Positions 8,073-15,659 of a stretch of DNA of 64,000 bases are shown here, in pieces. Source of the stretch: Polaribacter sp. KT25b (lineage in GTDB: Bacteria > Bacteroidota > Bacteroidia > Flavobacteriales > Flavobacteriaceae); the NCBI RefSeq assembly GCF_900105145.1, contig NZ_LT629752.1, forward strand, positions 2,919,501-2,983,500, in the 5' to 3' direction. The position numbers and the translations under genes were made by a program. Within the stretch, counting starts at the first letter, position 1. Every line of letters begins with the position of its first letter. The notes under the pieces are model-generated. The model saw nothing but the letters and a program-made list of their open reading frames with translations. It ran no database searches and was not told the DNA's origin.

Positions 8073-8097
8073 AGATTGCTTCGTGCCTCGCAATGAC
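8073..8097 (-). repeat. Half copy of the CGTCATTGCGAGG-type repeat
   Basis: This 25-base stretch matches one arm of the dyad at 43890-43955 with a single mismatch (TTCGTGCC in place of TTCGTTCC). It lies in the gap between the lipoprotein and DUF1599 genes and has no partner arm here. Confidence 0.75.
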
Positions 8098-8159
8098 AAA
8101 CTTTGCAACTTTGTTACACTGAAACTTTACAAACTTTTCAACTTTAAGAACTTTAAAAC
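8098..8159. repeat. Degenerate AACTTT tandem repeat
   Basis: About 62 bases directly before the DUF1599 stop codon are built from six or seven imperfect units of 8-9 bases with the core AACTTT (AACTTTGC, AACTTTGTT, AACTTTAC and so on). It abuts the half-repeat at 8073-8097. Confidence 0.6.
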
Positions 8160-8696
8160 TTATTCCGCCAAATGAATCATTGCAAAAACAGCATAATTAA
8201 TCATGTCTTGATAATTTGCATCAATACCTTCAGAAACAATTGTTTTTCCTTTATTATCTTCAATTTGTTTAACGCGTAATAATTTCTGCAAAATTAAATC
8301 TGTTAAACTAGAAACACGCATATCTCGCCAAGCCTCACCATAATCATGATTTTTATTCATCATTAATTCTTTGGTGATTTTAGAATGTTTATCATACAAA
8401 ATTGTTGCTTCTTCAGTATTTAAATCAGGATTTTCTACAACTCCATTTTCTAACTGAATTAACGCCATAATAGAATAATTGATAATCCCAATAAACTCAG
8501 ATTTTTCTCCTTCATCAACTTTTCTTACCTCATTTTCTTGCAATTGACGAATTCTTTGGGCTTTAATAAAAATCTGATCTGTTAAAGAAGGCAAACGTAA
8601 AATACGCCAAGCGCTTCCATAATCACTCATTTTTTTGATAAATAAACTTCTGCATTCTTCAATTACAGCATCATATTGTTTAGAGGTATCTTGCAT
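8160..8696 (-). CDS. DUF1599 protein with two internal repeats
   Basis: 178 residues composed of two related halves. The first has KKMSDYGSAWRILRLPSLTD (residues 22-41), the second NKNHDYGEAWRDMRVSSLTD (about 116-135), each followed by a helix rich in Arg, Lys and Gln. The repeated D-Y-G-x-A-W-R and S-L-T-D motifs define DUF1599, a helical family thought to be related to all-alpha NTP pyrophosphatase-like proteins; that link is from memory. It lies divergently from the LOG-folP pair, upstream of the lipoprotein and DoxX-like genes. Function unproven. Confidence 0.78.
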   Translation of the reverse strand: MQDTSKQYDAVIEECRSLFIKKMSDYGSAWRILRLPSLTDQIFIKAQRIRQLQENEVRKVDEGEKSEFIGIINYSIMALIQLENGVVENPDLNTEEATILYDKHSKITKELMMNKNHDYGEAWRDMRVSSLTDLILQKLLRVKQIEDNKGKTIVSEGIDANYQDMINYAVFAMIHLAE

Positions 8697-8784
8697 TTTC
8701 TTCTGTTAAAAAGTATTTGCTCAAAAATACTAAATCCTAAAAGCTTTTCTTTTATTTTTACAAAAGAATTTTAAAACCCATATA

Positions 8785-9366
8785 TTGAAAAGAATTGTTG
8801 TTTTTTGTGGCTCAAGCTTAGGCTTTAACCCTATTTATAAAGAAGCTGCCATAGAATTAGGAAATTATTTTGCCGCAAACAAAATTGGTTTGGTGTATGG
8901 TGGAGGAAAATTAGGAATGATGGGCATTCTTGCCGATACAATTCTCGATCATAATGGCGAAGTTATTGGTGTAATTCCTAAATTATTAGAAAAAGAAGAA
9001 GTTGTTCATGCTGGCGTTGAAGAAATGATTGTTTGCAAAAAAATGAGTGAACGAAAAGTAATCATGAGCAAATTAATTGATGGCTATATTACGCTTCCCG
9101 GAGGTTTTGGAACATTAGACGAATTGTTTGAAGCACTCACTTTAGGTCAACTTCAAATAGAGCAAAAACCAATCGGACTTTTAAATGTAAATGGTTTTTT
9201 TGATGCTATTTTATTGCAATTAGATAAAATGGTCGAAGAAGGTTATTTAAAGCAAATCAATAGAAATATGTTGATAGTTGGCACTTCTGTAAACGATTTA
9301 ATGCAAAAAATGAACGCTTACAAAGCACCAAAAATAAGTCCTATAATTAATAAAGTAGTACGTTAA
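8785..9366 (+). CDS. LOG family protein (nucleoside 5'-monophosphate phosphoribohydrolase type)
   Basis: 193 residues with a Rossmann-type fold. The family motif PGGxGTxxE appears as PGGFGTLDE at residues 105-113, and the N-terminal VFCGSSLGFNP and GLVYGGGKLGMMG (35-47) are typical. LOG proteins cleave the ribose-base bond of nucleotides, releasing free cytokinins in plants; in bacteria they are often annotated as Rossman-fold TIGR00730 proteins. The start is a TTG: no ATG exists nearby and MKRIVVFCGSS fits the family N-terminus. folP begins one base after the stop, so the two are cotranscribed. Confidence 0.85.
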   Translation: MKRIVVFCGSSLGFNPIYKEAAIELGNYFAANKIGLVYGGGKLGMMGILADTILDHNGEVIGVIPKLLEKEEVVHAGVEEMIVCKKMSERKVIMSKLIDGYITLPGGFGTLDELFEALTLGQLQIEQKPIGLLNVNGFFDAILLQLDKMVEEGYLKQINRNMLIVGTSVNDLMQKMNAYKAPKISPIINKVVR

Positions 9367-9367
9367 A

Positions 9368-10189
9368 ATGACAATAAACTGCAAAGGTACTTTAGTAGAT
9401 CTAGCATCACCAAAAGTGATGGGAATTTTAAATATTACTCCAGATTCTTTTTTTGACGGCGGAAAATATAAAAACGAAGCTGACATTCTTAATCAAACAG
9501 AAAAAATGCTTTCTGATGGCGCAACTTTTATAGATGTTGGTGCTTATTCTTCTAGACCTGGTGCAAAACATATTTCCGAAGAAGAAGAGCTTAAAAGGAT
9601 TGTTCCTGTTATCAATTTATTGATTAAAAACTTTCCTGAAATTATTATTTCTGTTGATACTTTTAGAAGTAAAGTTGCCAAAGAAACCATAAATGCTGGC
9701 GCAGCAATTGTAAACGATATTTCTGGCGGAAAAATGGATGATAAAATGTTTGAAACTGTTGCTAACTTACAAGTTCCTTATATTTTAATGCACATGTTAG
9801 GCACGCCACAAAACATGCAGTTAAATCCTGTCTATAAAGATGTTACTCAAGAAATTATTTCCTTTTTTGCCGAACAGATTTTCAAATTACATCAACTTAA
9901 ATTAAATGATATTATTATTGATGTTGGTTTCGGCTTTGGAAAAACGAACACTCATAATTTTGAAATTCTTAAGAATTTATCACTTTTTAAAAGTTTAGAC
10001 GCTCCAATTTTAGCCGGAATTTCTCGTAAATCTATGTTGTATAAAACTTTAGATATTTCTGCGCAAGAAGCTTTAAATGCAACCACTTCTGCAAATACAA
10101 TTGCACTTTTAAACGGCGCAAATATTTTACGTGTTCATGATGTAAAAGAAGCTATAGAAGCTGTTAAAATTGTAAATCAAATTTTATAA
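9368..10189 (+). CDS. folP: Dihydropteroate synthase
   Basis: 273 residues; joins 4-aminobenzoate to dihydropterin pyrophosphate in cytoplasmic folate synthesis. Conserved loops are visible: GILNITPDSFFDGG (residues 18-31) with the catalytic Asp and Asn, SVDTFRSKVA (loop 3), NDISGGKMDD, DVGFGFGKT, and the closing RVHDVKEA that binds the diphosphate of the pterin substrate. The length is normal. It lies one base after the LOG gene. Its stop is followed by 11 bases and then a single copy of the palindromic repeat, which may form the 3' end of the message. Confidence 0.95.
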   Translation: MTINCKGTLVDLASPKVMGILNITPDSFFDGGKYKNEADILNQTEKMLSDGATFIDVGAYSSRPGAKHISEEEELKRIVPVINLLIKNFPEIIISVDTFRSKVAKETINAGAAIVNDISGGKMDDKMFETVANLQVPYILMHMLGTPQNMQLNPVYKDVTQEIISFFAEQIFKLHQLKLNDIIIDVGFGFGKTNTHNFEILKNLSLFKSLDAPILAGISRKSMLYKTLDISAQEALNATTSANTIALLNGANILRVHDVKEAIEAVKIVNQIL

Positions 10190-10200
10190 TATTTTTTTTT

Positions 10201-10283
10201 GAAGCTATTTCCTGCTTTCACTACTCGCTTTTTTTTCGTAAAAACTCAAAAAAGAGCTCAAACAAACCGTTCAATCAGGGCTA
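10201..10283 (+). repeat. Palindromic repeat element, copy 2 (single unit)
   Basis: 83 bases running from GAAGCTATTTCCTGC to CAATCAGGGCTA are identical at 81 positions to the right-hand unit of copy 1 (4148-4230, opposite strand); the only changes lie within the CAAACCG segment (CAGATCG in copy 1). No second, inverted unit follows. The element begins 11 bases after the folP stop. Confidence 0.9.
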
Positions 10284-10454
10284 AACTTGTATACTAGCTA
10301 ATTCTTTTTTGCAATAATCTTATTTCCTTTTTTTGGCATTCTTTTTGTTAAAGAAATGTTAACACAAAAACTCAACCTACCTAAACTTTAATAAACTTCT
10401 TGATTTTATCAAGCGGAAAAAACAAAATTTATTAATTTTTAAAAACTAGGAATT

Positions 10455-11060
10455 ATGAGTAGAAAAGAATCTCCAGAAATTAATGCTGGCTCAATGGCAG
10501 ACATCGCATTTTTATTATTAATCTTCTTTTTAGTGACTACAACTATGAATATCGATTCAGGAATTATGCGAAAAATTGCAGAAAAACCAATTGACAATCG
10601 AGTTATTGATATCAAAGAAAAAAACATTTTAGAAGTAAACATCAATTTTAATAACGAGTTATTAGTAGATGAGAAAATTGTTCAATTAACAGATTTAAAA
10701 CAAATTGCTATCGATTTTATTGACAACGGCGCTGGTTTAGATGCCAACCAAAAACCTTGCGATTGGTGTAATGGCAAACAAATTGATACATCTTCAGATC
10801 ATCCATCAAAAGCATTAATTTCTATAAATGCTGATAGAAACACCAATTATGAAACGTATATTACTGTGCTAGATAATTTAAATAGTGCTTACACACATTT
10901 ACGAAATAAGTTGTCTGTAGCATTGTACAATAAAAATTATGTAAGCTTAGAAGAGGATTTTAAAAAATCAAATAATAATGACAAATTGATAGAATCTAAA
11001 ATTAATTTAATCCGTGAAAAATACCCGTTATTACTTTCTGATGTTGAAATAAAAAACTGA
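10455..11060 (+). CDS. exbD: Biopolymer transport protein ExbD/TolR family
   Basis: 201 residues with one N-terminal membrane helix and a periplasmic domain. The helix region SMADIAFLLLIFFLVTTTM (residues 13-31) carries the essential Asp used for proton coupling in ExbD/TolR/MotB proteins. ExbD normally works with ExbB and a TonB-type protein to energise outer-membrane transport. No exbB or tonB gene lies in this window, so its partner must be encoded elsewhere. The mid-region DWCNGKQ has a Cys pair (AxxxxCDWC) unusual in ExbD. It lies between the folP/repeat region and cdaA. Confidence 0.85.
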   Translation: MSRKESPEINAGSMADIAFLLLIFFLVTTTMNIDSGIMRKIAEKPIDNRVIDIKEKNILEVNINFNNELLVDEKIVQLTDLKQIAIDFIDNGAGLDANQKPCDWCNGKQIDTSSDHPSKALISINADRNTNYETYITVLDNLNSAYTHLRNKLSVALYNKNYVSLEEDFKKSNNNDKLIESKINLIREKYPLLLSDVEIKN

Positions 11061-11112
11061 TATTGTACACTCCGAATTTATTAGTACTTTTACCTAAAAT
11101 CAATCTATTTTC

Positions 11113-11889
11113 ATGCTAGATTTTATTGAATTTTCTTTCTTAGATATTTTAGATATTGTACTTGTTGCAATCTTATTATATTATGTTTACAAACTTTTAA
11201 AAGGTACTGTAGCCATTAATATTGTAATTGGTATTGCATTAATATTTGTAATCTGGCAAATTACACAAGCCTTAAAAATGGAAATGTTAAGCGGCATTTT
11301 AGGTTACTTACTTTCTGGAGGAGTTATTGCCCTAATTATTGTTTTTCAACAAGAAATTAGAAAATTTTTATTAATGATTGGTACTACTAACTTTACAAAC
11401 AAAAAAAGTTTTTTAAAACAATTAAAGTTTTTGAATTCAGAAATTGGTCCAGAAATCGATACGGATAAAATTTTAAAGGCATGTAGCAATATGTCTAAAA
11501 CGAAAACGGGCGCTTTAATTGTAATTGAAAGAACAAATAGTTTAGATTTTTTAATTAATAATGGTGATTCTATGAACGCACTTATTAATGAAGTTATTTT
11601 AGAAAGTATTTTCTTTAAAAACAGCCCATTACATGATGGAGCAACTATTATTAGAGATAATTATATTGTAGCAACTAGAGTTATTTTGCCCATTTCTGAT
11701 AGTACAAAAATACCTTCAAGATTTGGTTTAAGACACAGAGCTGCAATTGGTGTTAGTGAAAAAACAGATGCCGTTTGTTTATTAGTTTCAGAAGAAACTG
11801 GCGAAATTTCTTATATTAAAGATGGCGAATTTGTTCTCTTTAAAAACCTTGAGGAACTTAATGAAAAACTTAAAAAAGACTTAATGTAA
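11113..11889 (+). CDS. cdaA: Diadenylate cyclase CdaA (c-di-AMP synthase)
   Basis: 258 residues: three N-terminal membrane helices (to about residue 85), a short linker, then a DisA_N cyclase domain. The catalytic motifs DGA (175-177) and RHR (207-209) are present, the latter within RFGLRHRAA. The enzyme joins two ATP molecules into cyclic di-AMP, a second messenger for osmotic and cell-wall homeostasis. The usual partners cdaR and glmM are not adjacent. A hairpin terminator separates the gene from the convergent lipoprotein gene. exbD is 52 bases upstream on the same strand. Confidence 0.93.
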   Translation: MLDFIEFSFLDILDIVLVAILLYYVYKLLKGTVAINIVIGIALIFVIWQITQALKMEMLSGILGYLLSGGVIALIIVFQQEIRKFLLMIGTTNFTNKKSFLKQLKFLNSEIGPEIDTDKILKACSNMSKTKTGALIVIERTNSLDFLINNGDSMNALINEVILESIFFKNSPLHDGATIIRDNYIVATRVILPISDSTKIPSRFGLRHRAAIGVSEKTDAVCLLVSEETGEISYIKDGEFVLFKNLEELNEKLKKDLM

Positions 11890-11917
11890 TACAATTTTTA
11901 TAAATTTTGTCCATAAA

Positions 11918-11941
11918 AAAACTCTCAATTTTGAGAGTTTT
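11918..11941. terminator. Bidirectional terminator between cdaA and the convergent lipoprotein gene
   Basis: AAAACTCTCAA (11918-11928) pairs perfectly with TTGAGAGTTTT (11931-11941), flanked by A and T runs on either side. Placed 30 bases after the cdaA stop and 27 bases after the convergent stop. Confidence 0.8.
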
Positions 11942-11967
11942 AGTTTTATAAAAGGTTTAAAATAATC

Positions 11968-12414
11968 TTACATATCTTTCTCCATTTCCTCAACTTTTGC
12001 ATCAATTTTAGCCATTGTTGCTTTAAAAGATTCTTTTGCCTCTTCGCCTAAATTTTTCATGTATTGCTCACTATCGTTTGCAAATTCTTTTGTTTTCATT
12101 GTAAATTCTGAATTTTTAATATTTTCAGCACCCTTATCCATTTGAGTCTTTACGTAATTTGCATAATTTTCTAAATATGCTTCAGCTTTTTCATCATCTA
12201 ATTTAGGAATTTCAATGTTATCAAACGCAGAATTTATACCATCTTTTGCATCATTATAACCTTCTTTAATGTCATTTCCTAAATCATCTACACCTTCTTC
12301 AAGATCATTTCCAATTTCTGTCATTTCGTTATTTACTTCTTTTTTTGTACTTTCTTTACAAGCTGTAAATACAATAGAAGCAGCTACCATTATTGTTAAA
12401 ACTATTTTCTTCAT
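11968..12414 (-). CDS. Small amphipathic lipoprotein
   Basis: 148 residues with a lipoprotein signal (IVFTACKEST, Cys at about 19). The mature part is highly charged, rich in Glu, Asp, Lys and Asn, without Pro or Cys, and forms repeated amphipathic helices such as DLGNDIKEGYNDAKDGINSA, reminiscent of LEA/apolipoprotein-like stress proteins. No catalytic motif. It probably sits on the periplasmic face of a membrane; the function is unknown. Single gene, convergent with cdaA and sharing its terminator. Confidence 0.6.
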   Translation of the reverse strand: MKKIVLTIMVAASIVFTACKESTKKEVNNEMTEIGNDLEEGVDDLGNDIKEGYNDAKDGINSAFDNIEIPKLDDEKAEAYLENYANYVKTQMDKGAENIKNSEFTMKTKEFANDSEQYMKNLGEEAKESFKATMAKIDAKVEEMEKDM

Positions 12415-12567
12415 AATTATTTAATTTTTAAAATTATTATTCATCAGTTTTTAAAACTAATTCTATGCAAATATATATTTGTATGAAAAAAGTTATTATC
12501 TCTAATAAATTAATTTTTAACTCTTATGAAAGAAAGTTTATTTGAATAAAATATAATAATGTTACTT

Positions 12568-14334
12568 TTAAGAAGCTACATCTAAACTAAATTGTTTATC
12601 ATATAGGTTTTTATAATATCCATTTTCTTTTTCTAACAATTCGGAATGAATACCTTCTTCAACAATCAAACCTTTATCCATTACAATAATTTTATCGGCT
12701 TGTTTTATTGTTGCTAATCTATGTGCAATTACAATGGAAGTTCGCTCTTTTGTAATCGTTTCTGTAGCATATTGTATCATTTGTTCTGCTTGAGCATCTA
12801 CAGACGATGTAGCTTCATCTAAAATTAAAATACTTGGTTTACTTACATAAGCACGTAAAAAAGCAATTAATTGTCTTTGACCAGAAGATAACATTGCGCC
12901 TCTTTCTTTTACGTTATAATCGTAACCTCCAGGAAGCGTCATAATAAAATCGTGAATTCCTATTTGTTTTGCTGCATTCTCTACATCCTTTAAAGTAATG
13001 TTTTCATCCTTTAAGGTAATATTATTTAAAATTGAATCAGAAAACAGAAATACGTCTTGCAATACAATTGCAACTTGATTTCTTAAACTTTCTAAGGTAT
13101 AATCATCAATAGAAACTCCATCAACAGCAATGGTTCCTTTATCAATTTCATAAAAACGATTTATTAAATTGATAATGGTAGATTTTCCTGCTCCAGTTGC
13201 ACCAACTATAGCAACAGTTTGTCCACTTTTCACGTCAAAAGAGATTCCTTTTAAAACTTCTTCATCTTGAATATAGCTAAATGTTACATCTTTAAAACTG
13301 ATATTTCCTTTTAAATTTTCGGCTTTTATTGTTCCGCTTTTAGCAACACTACTATTTGTATCAATTACTTTAAAAACACGTTCTCCAGCAACAATTCCCA
13401 TTTGAAGCTGATTAAATTTATCAGCAATTTGGCGTAAAGGTCTAAACAACATTTGTGCATATTGTATAAAACCCATAATCATACCAACGGAAATCCCTGA
13501 ATTTTGAATAGCCTGTCCACCTCCAAACCAAACTATTAATCCAATTCCAATTGATGATAAAATTTCAGCAATAGGGAAGAAAACGGAGTAATACCAAATT
13601 GTTTTTACGTGTGCCTTTTTATGTTTTTCATTTATTTCTTTAAAATTCTGATATTCTATATTTTCGCGATTAAAAAGTTGCACAATTTTCATTCCTGTAA
13701 CTCTTTCTTGTACAAAACCATTTAAATTTGCAACCTGATTTCTAACCTCTTGAAAAGTAGCTTTTATGGCAACTTGAAAAAGTTTTGTGGCATACACTAA
13801 AATCGGTAAAATTGCTAACGTAATTAATGCCAACTTCCAATTTAAAAAAAGCATTACTACAGTTACAGCAAGCATTTTAAGTATATCGCTTAAAATTGTA
13901 AAAACGCCATTACTAAAAAAAGCTGCAATTGTTTCAATATCAGAAACGACTCTTGTAACTAATTTACCAACTGAATTTTTATCAAAATAAGACATTTTAA
14001 ACTGTAAAATATGTCTAAATATTTTTGATCTAATATCTCTAATAATATGTTGTCCAACCCAATTTGCAAAATAGATAAACGAAAATTGAAGCAAAACCTC
14101 AATTAATAAAACGGCAAGCATTAATAAGGTGTAATCTAATAAACCTGCTTTGTCTTTTGATAAAATATAGTCATCTACAGTATTGATTAAAATGTAGGGT
14201 GATAAAACCGAAAATAATGCCAAAAGTATGGTTGATGAAGCTGCAATAAAAAAATACAAGCGATACCTTTTTGCAAAAGACATTAGTCTTGAGAAAATTT
14301 GAATATCGAAAGCATTTCCTGTTTTTTCTGCCAA
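12568..14334 (-). CDS. ABC exporter, fused membrane and ATPase domains
   Basis: 588 residues: an N-terminal six-helix ABC exporter domain (about 20-310) and a C-terminal nucleotide-binding domain. Walker A is GATGAGKST (near residue 380), the signature loop LSSGQ (a variant of LSGGQ, common in this subfamily), Walker B ILILDEATSS and the switch His in IVIAHRLATI. A homodimer or heterodimer should export a lipid or drug-like compound; the substrate cannot be told. Three bases separate it from the upstream truA gene, so the two are cotranscribed. No partner half-transporter is adjacent. Confidence 0.9.
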   Translation of the reverse strand: MAEKTGNAFDIQIFSRLMSFAKRYRLYFFIAASSTILLALFSVLSPYILINTVDDYILSKDKAGLLDYTLLMLAVLLIEVLLQFSFIYFANWVGQHIIRDIRSKIFRHILQFKMSYFDKNSVGKLVTRVVSDIETIAAFFSNGVFTILSDILKMLAVTVVMLFLNWKLALITLAILPILVYATKLFQVAIKATFQEVRNQVANLNGFVQERVTGMKIVQLFNRENIEYQNFKEINEKHKKAHVKTIWYYSVFFPIAEILSSIGIGLIVWFGGGQAIQNSGISVGMIMGFIQYAQMLFRPLRQIADKFNQLQMGIVAGERVFKVIDTNSSVAKSGTIKAENLKGNISFKDVTFSYIQDEEVLKGISFDVKSGQTVAIVGATGAGKSTIINLINRFYEIDKGTIAVDGVSIDDYTLESLRNQVAIVLQDVFLFSDSILNNITLKDENITLKDVENAAKQIGIHDFIMTLPGGYDYNVKERGAMLSSGQRQLIAFLRAYVSKPSILILDEATSSVDAQAEQMIQYATETITKERTSIVIAHRLATIKQADKIIVMDKGLIVEEGIHSELLEKENGYYKNLYDKQFSLDVAS

Positions 14335-14337
14335 AAC

Positions 14338-15063
14338 TTAGTATTTAATATTTGTTAAAAATAAACCTTTTGCAGGAACTGACAATCCTGCATTTCCTCT
14401 ATTCTTGCTTTCTATAATTGCTCTAAAACCATCAATAGAAATTTTACCCAAACCAACATCTACAAGCGTGCCAACAATAGCTCTAACCATATTTCTAAGA
14501 AATCTATTTGCTGAAATATGAAATGTTAATTCAGATCCTTTTAACTCCCAAAAAGCTTCTGTTACATCGCAATTAAAAGTATAGACATCTGTTTTTACTT
14601 TAGAAAAAGTTTGAAAATCTGTATATTCTAAAAGCAATTTAGCTGCTTCATTCATTAAATGAATATCTGGTTTTTGAGAGTGAATTTGCCAAGAAAAATC
14701 TAATAAAAACGGATTTCGTCCCAACCAAATTTTATACTCATAACTTCTTGATGTTGCATCAAATCGAACATGTTTTTCTGCATCAACCAAAAAAACTTGA
14801 TGTACAGAAATATCATTTGGTAAAATGGAGTTTAATTTGAAAACAATATTCTTTTTCAATTCTTTTTCGATATCAAAATGCGCAAACATTTGCGATGCAT
14901 GAACTCCTGTGTCTGTTCTTCCTGCACCAACAACTTGAATCTTTTCTTGAAAAATAGTACTTATTGCATTATTTAATTTTTCTTGAACAGATATTGCATC
15001 TGGTTGAATTTGCCAACCATGATAATTTTTTCCGTTATAAGAAAGTTCTATAAAATATCTCAA
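14338..15063 (-). CDS. truA: tRNA pseudouridine(38-40) synthase
   Basis: 241 residues; isomerises uridines 38-40 in the anticodon arm of tRNAs. The catalytic Asp is residue 51 in GAGRTDTGVHASQ, and the N-terminal LSYNGKNYHGWQIQP and C-terminal FLRNMVRAIVGTLVDVG segments are classical TruA. The length is slightly short but complete. It is the first gene of a pair with the ABC exporter and diverges from the phosphoesterase gene, with about 100 bases for two promoters. Confidence 0.94.
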   Translation of the reverse strand: MRYFIELSYNGKNYHGWQIQPDAISVQEKLNNAISTIFQEKIQVVGAGRTDTGVHASQMFAHFDIEKELKKNIVFKLNSILPNDISVHQVFLVDAEKHVRFDATSRSYEYKIWLGRNPFLLDFSWQIHSQKPDIHLMNEAAKLLLEYTDFQTFSKVKTDVYTFNCDVTEAFWELKGSELTFHISANRFLRNMVRAIVGTLVDVGLGKISIDGFRAIIESKNRGNAGLSVPAKGLFLTNIKY

Positions 15064-15161
15064 GAATATATATTTTTGAAGTCTTCAAAATTACGAATTT
15101 TATTTTGTTATCCTTACTTTTGACCTTCTAAGAGACGTTAAACTTTTCTTACTATTTTTTG

Positions 15162-15659
15162 ATGAAAAAAATTTTATTACTATCTGATACTCATAGTTTT
15201 ATTGATGATCAAATTTTAAAGTTTGTAAAACAGGCTGATGAAATTTGGCACGCAGGTGATATTGGTAATTTAGAAGTTACTGATAAAATTAAAAAACTGA
15301 AACCTTTAAGAGCCGTTTTTGGTAATATTGACGGAACTGATGCAAGAGCAGAATTCCCTTTAGATGCAAAGTTTTCTGTAGAAAATGTTGCAGTTTGGAT
15401 GACTCATATTGGTGGATATCCAAACAGATATAACATAAGAATTAGAGAAGAAATTGCTAAAAACGCACCAAAAATTTTTATTTCTGGTCATTCACATATT
15501 TTAAAAGTTCAGTTTGACAAGAAACTAAATTTATTGCATTTAAATCCTGGAGCTGCAGGAAATCATGGTTTTCATTCTATTAGAACTATGCTACGTTTTG
15601 AAATAGAAAAAGGAGAAATTAAAAATTTAGAAATTATAGAATTAGCTAAAAGAGGTTAA
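15162..15659 (+). CDS. Metallophosphoesterase, YfcE/MJ0936 type
   Basis: 165 residues from the ATG at 15162; an adjacent TTG codon is disregarded. Metal ligands of the calcineurin-like fold appear in order: SDTHSF (Asp and His), HAGDIG, FGNIDG (Asn, Asp), WMTHIGG and the final SGHSH. Small members of this family hydrolyse phosphodiesters and are about 155-170 residues long, as here. The physiological substrate is not known. The stop overlaps that of the convergent histidine kinase by four bases. Confidence 0.87.
   Translation: MKKILLLSDTHSFIDDQILKFVKQADEIWHAGDIGNLEVTDKIKKLKPLRAVFGNIDGTDARAEFPLDAKFSVENVAVWMTHIGGYPNRYNIRIREEIAKNAPKIFISGHSHILKVQFDKKLNLLHLNPGAAGNHGFHSIRTMLRFEIEKGEIKNLEIIELAKRG

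Noticed and set aside
11968..12414. Reading the amphipathic lipoprotein as a structural LEA or apolipoprotein
   Set aside because: The likeness is one of composition only; no diagnostic LEA motif, so it is left as an unknown lipoprotein.
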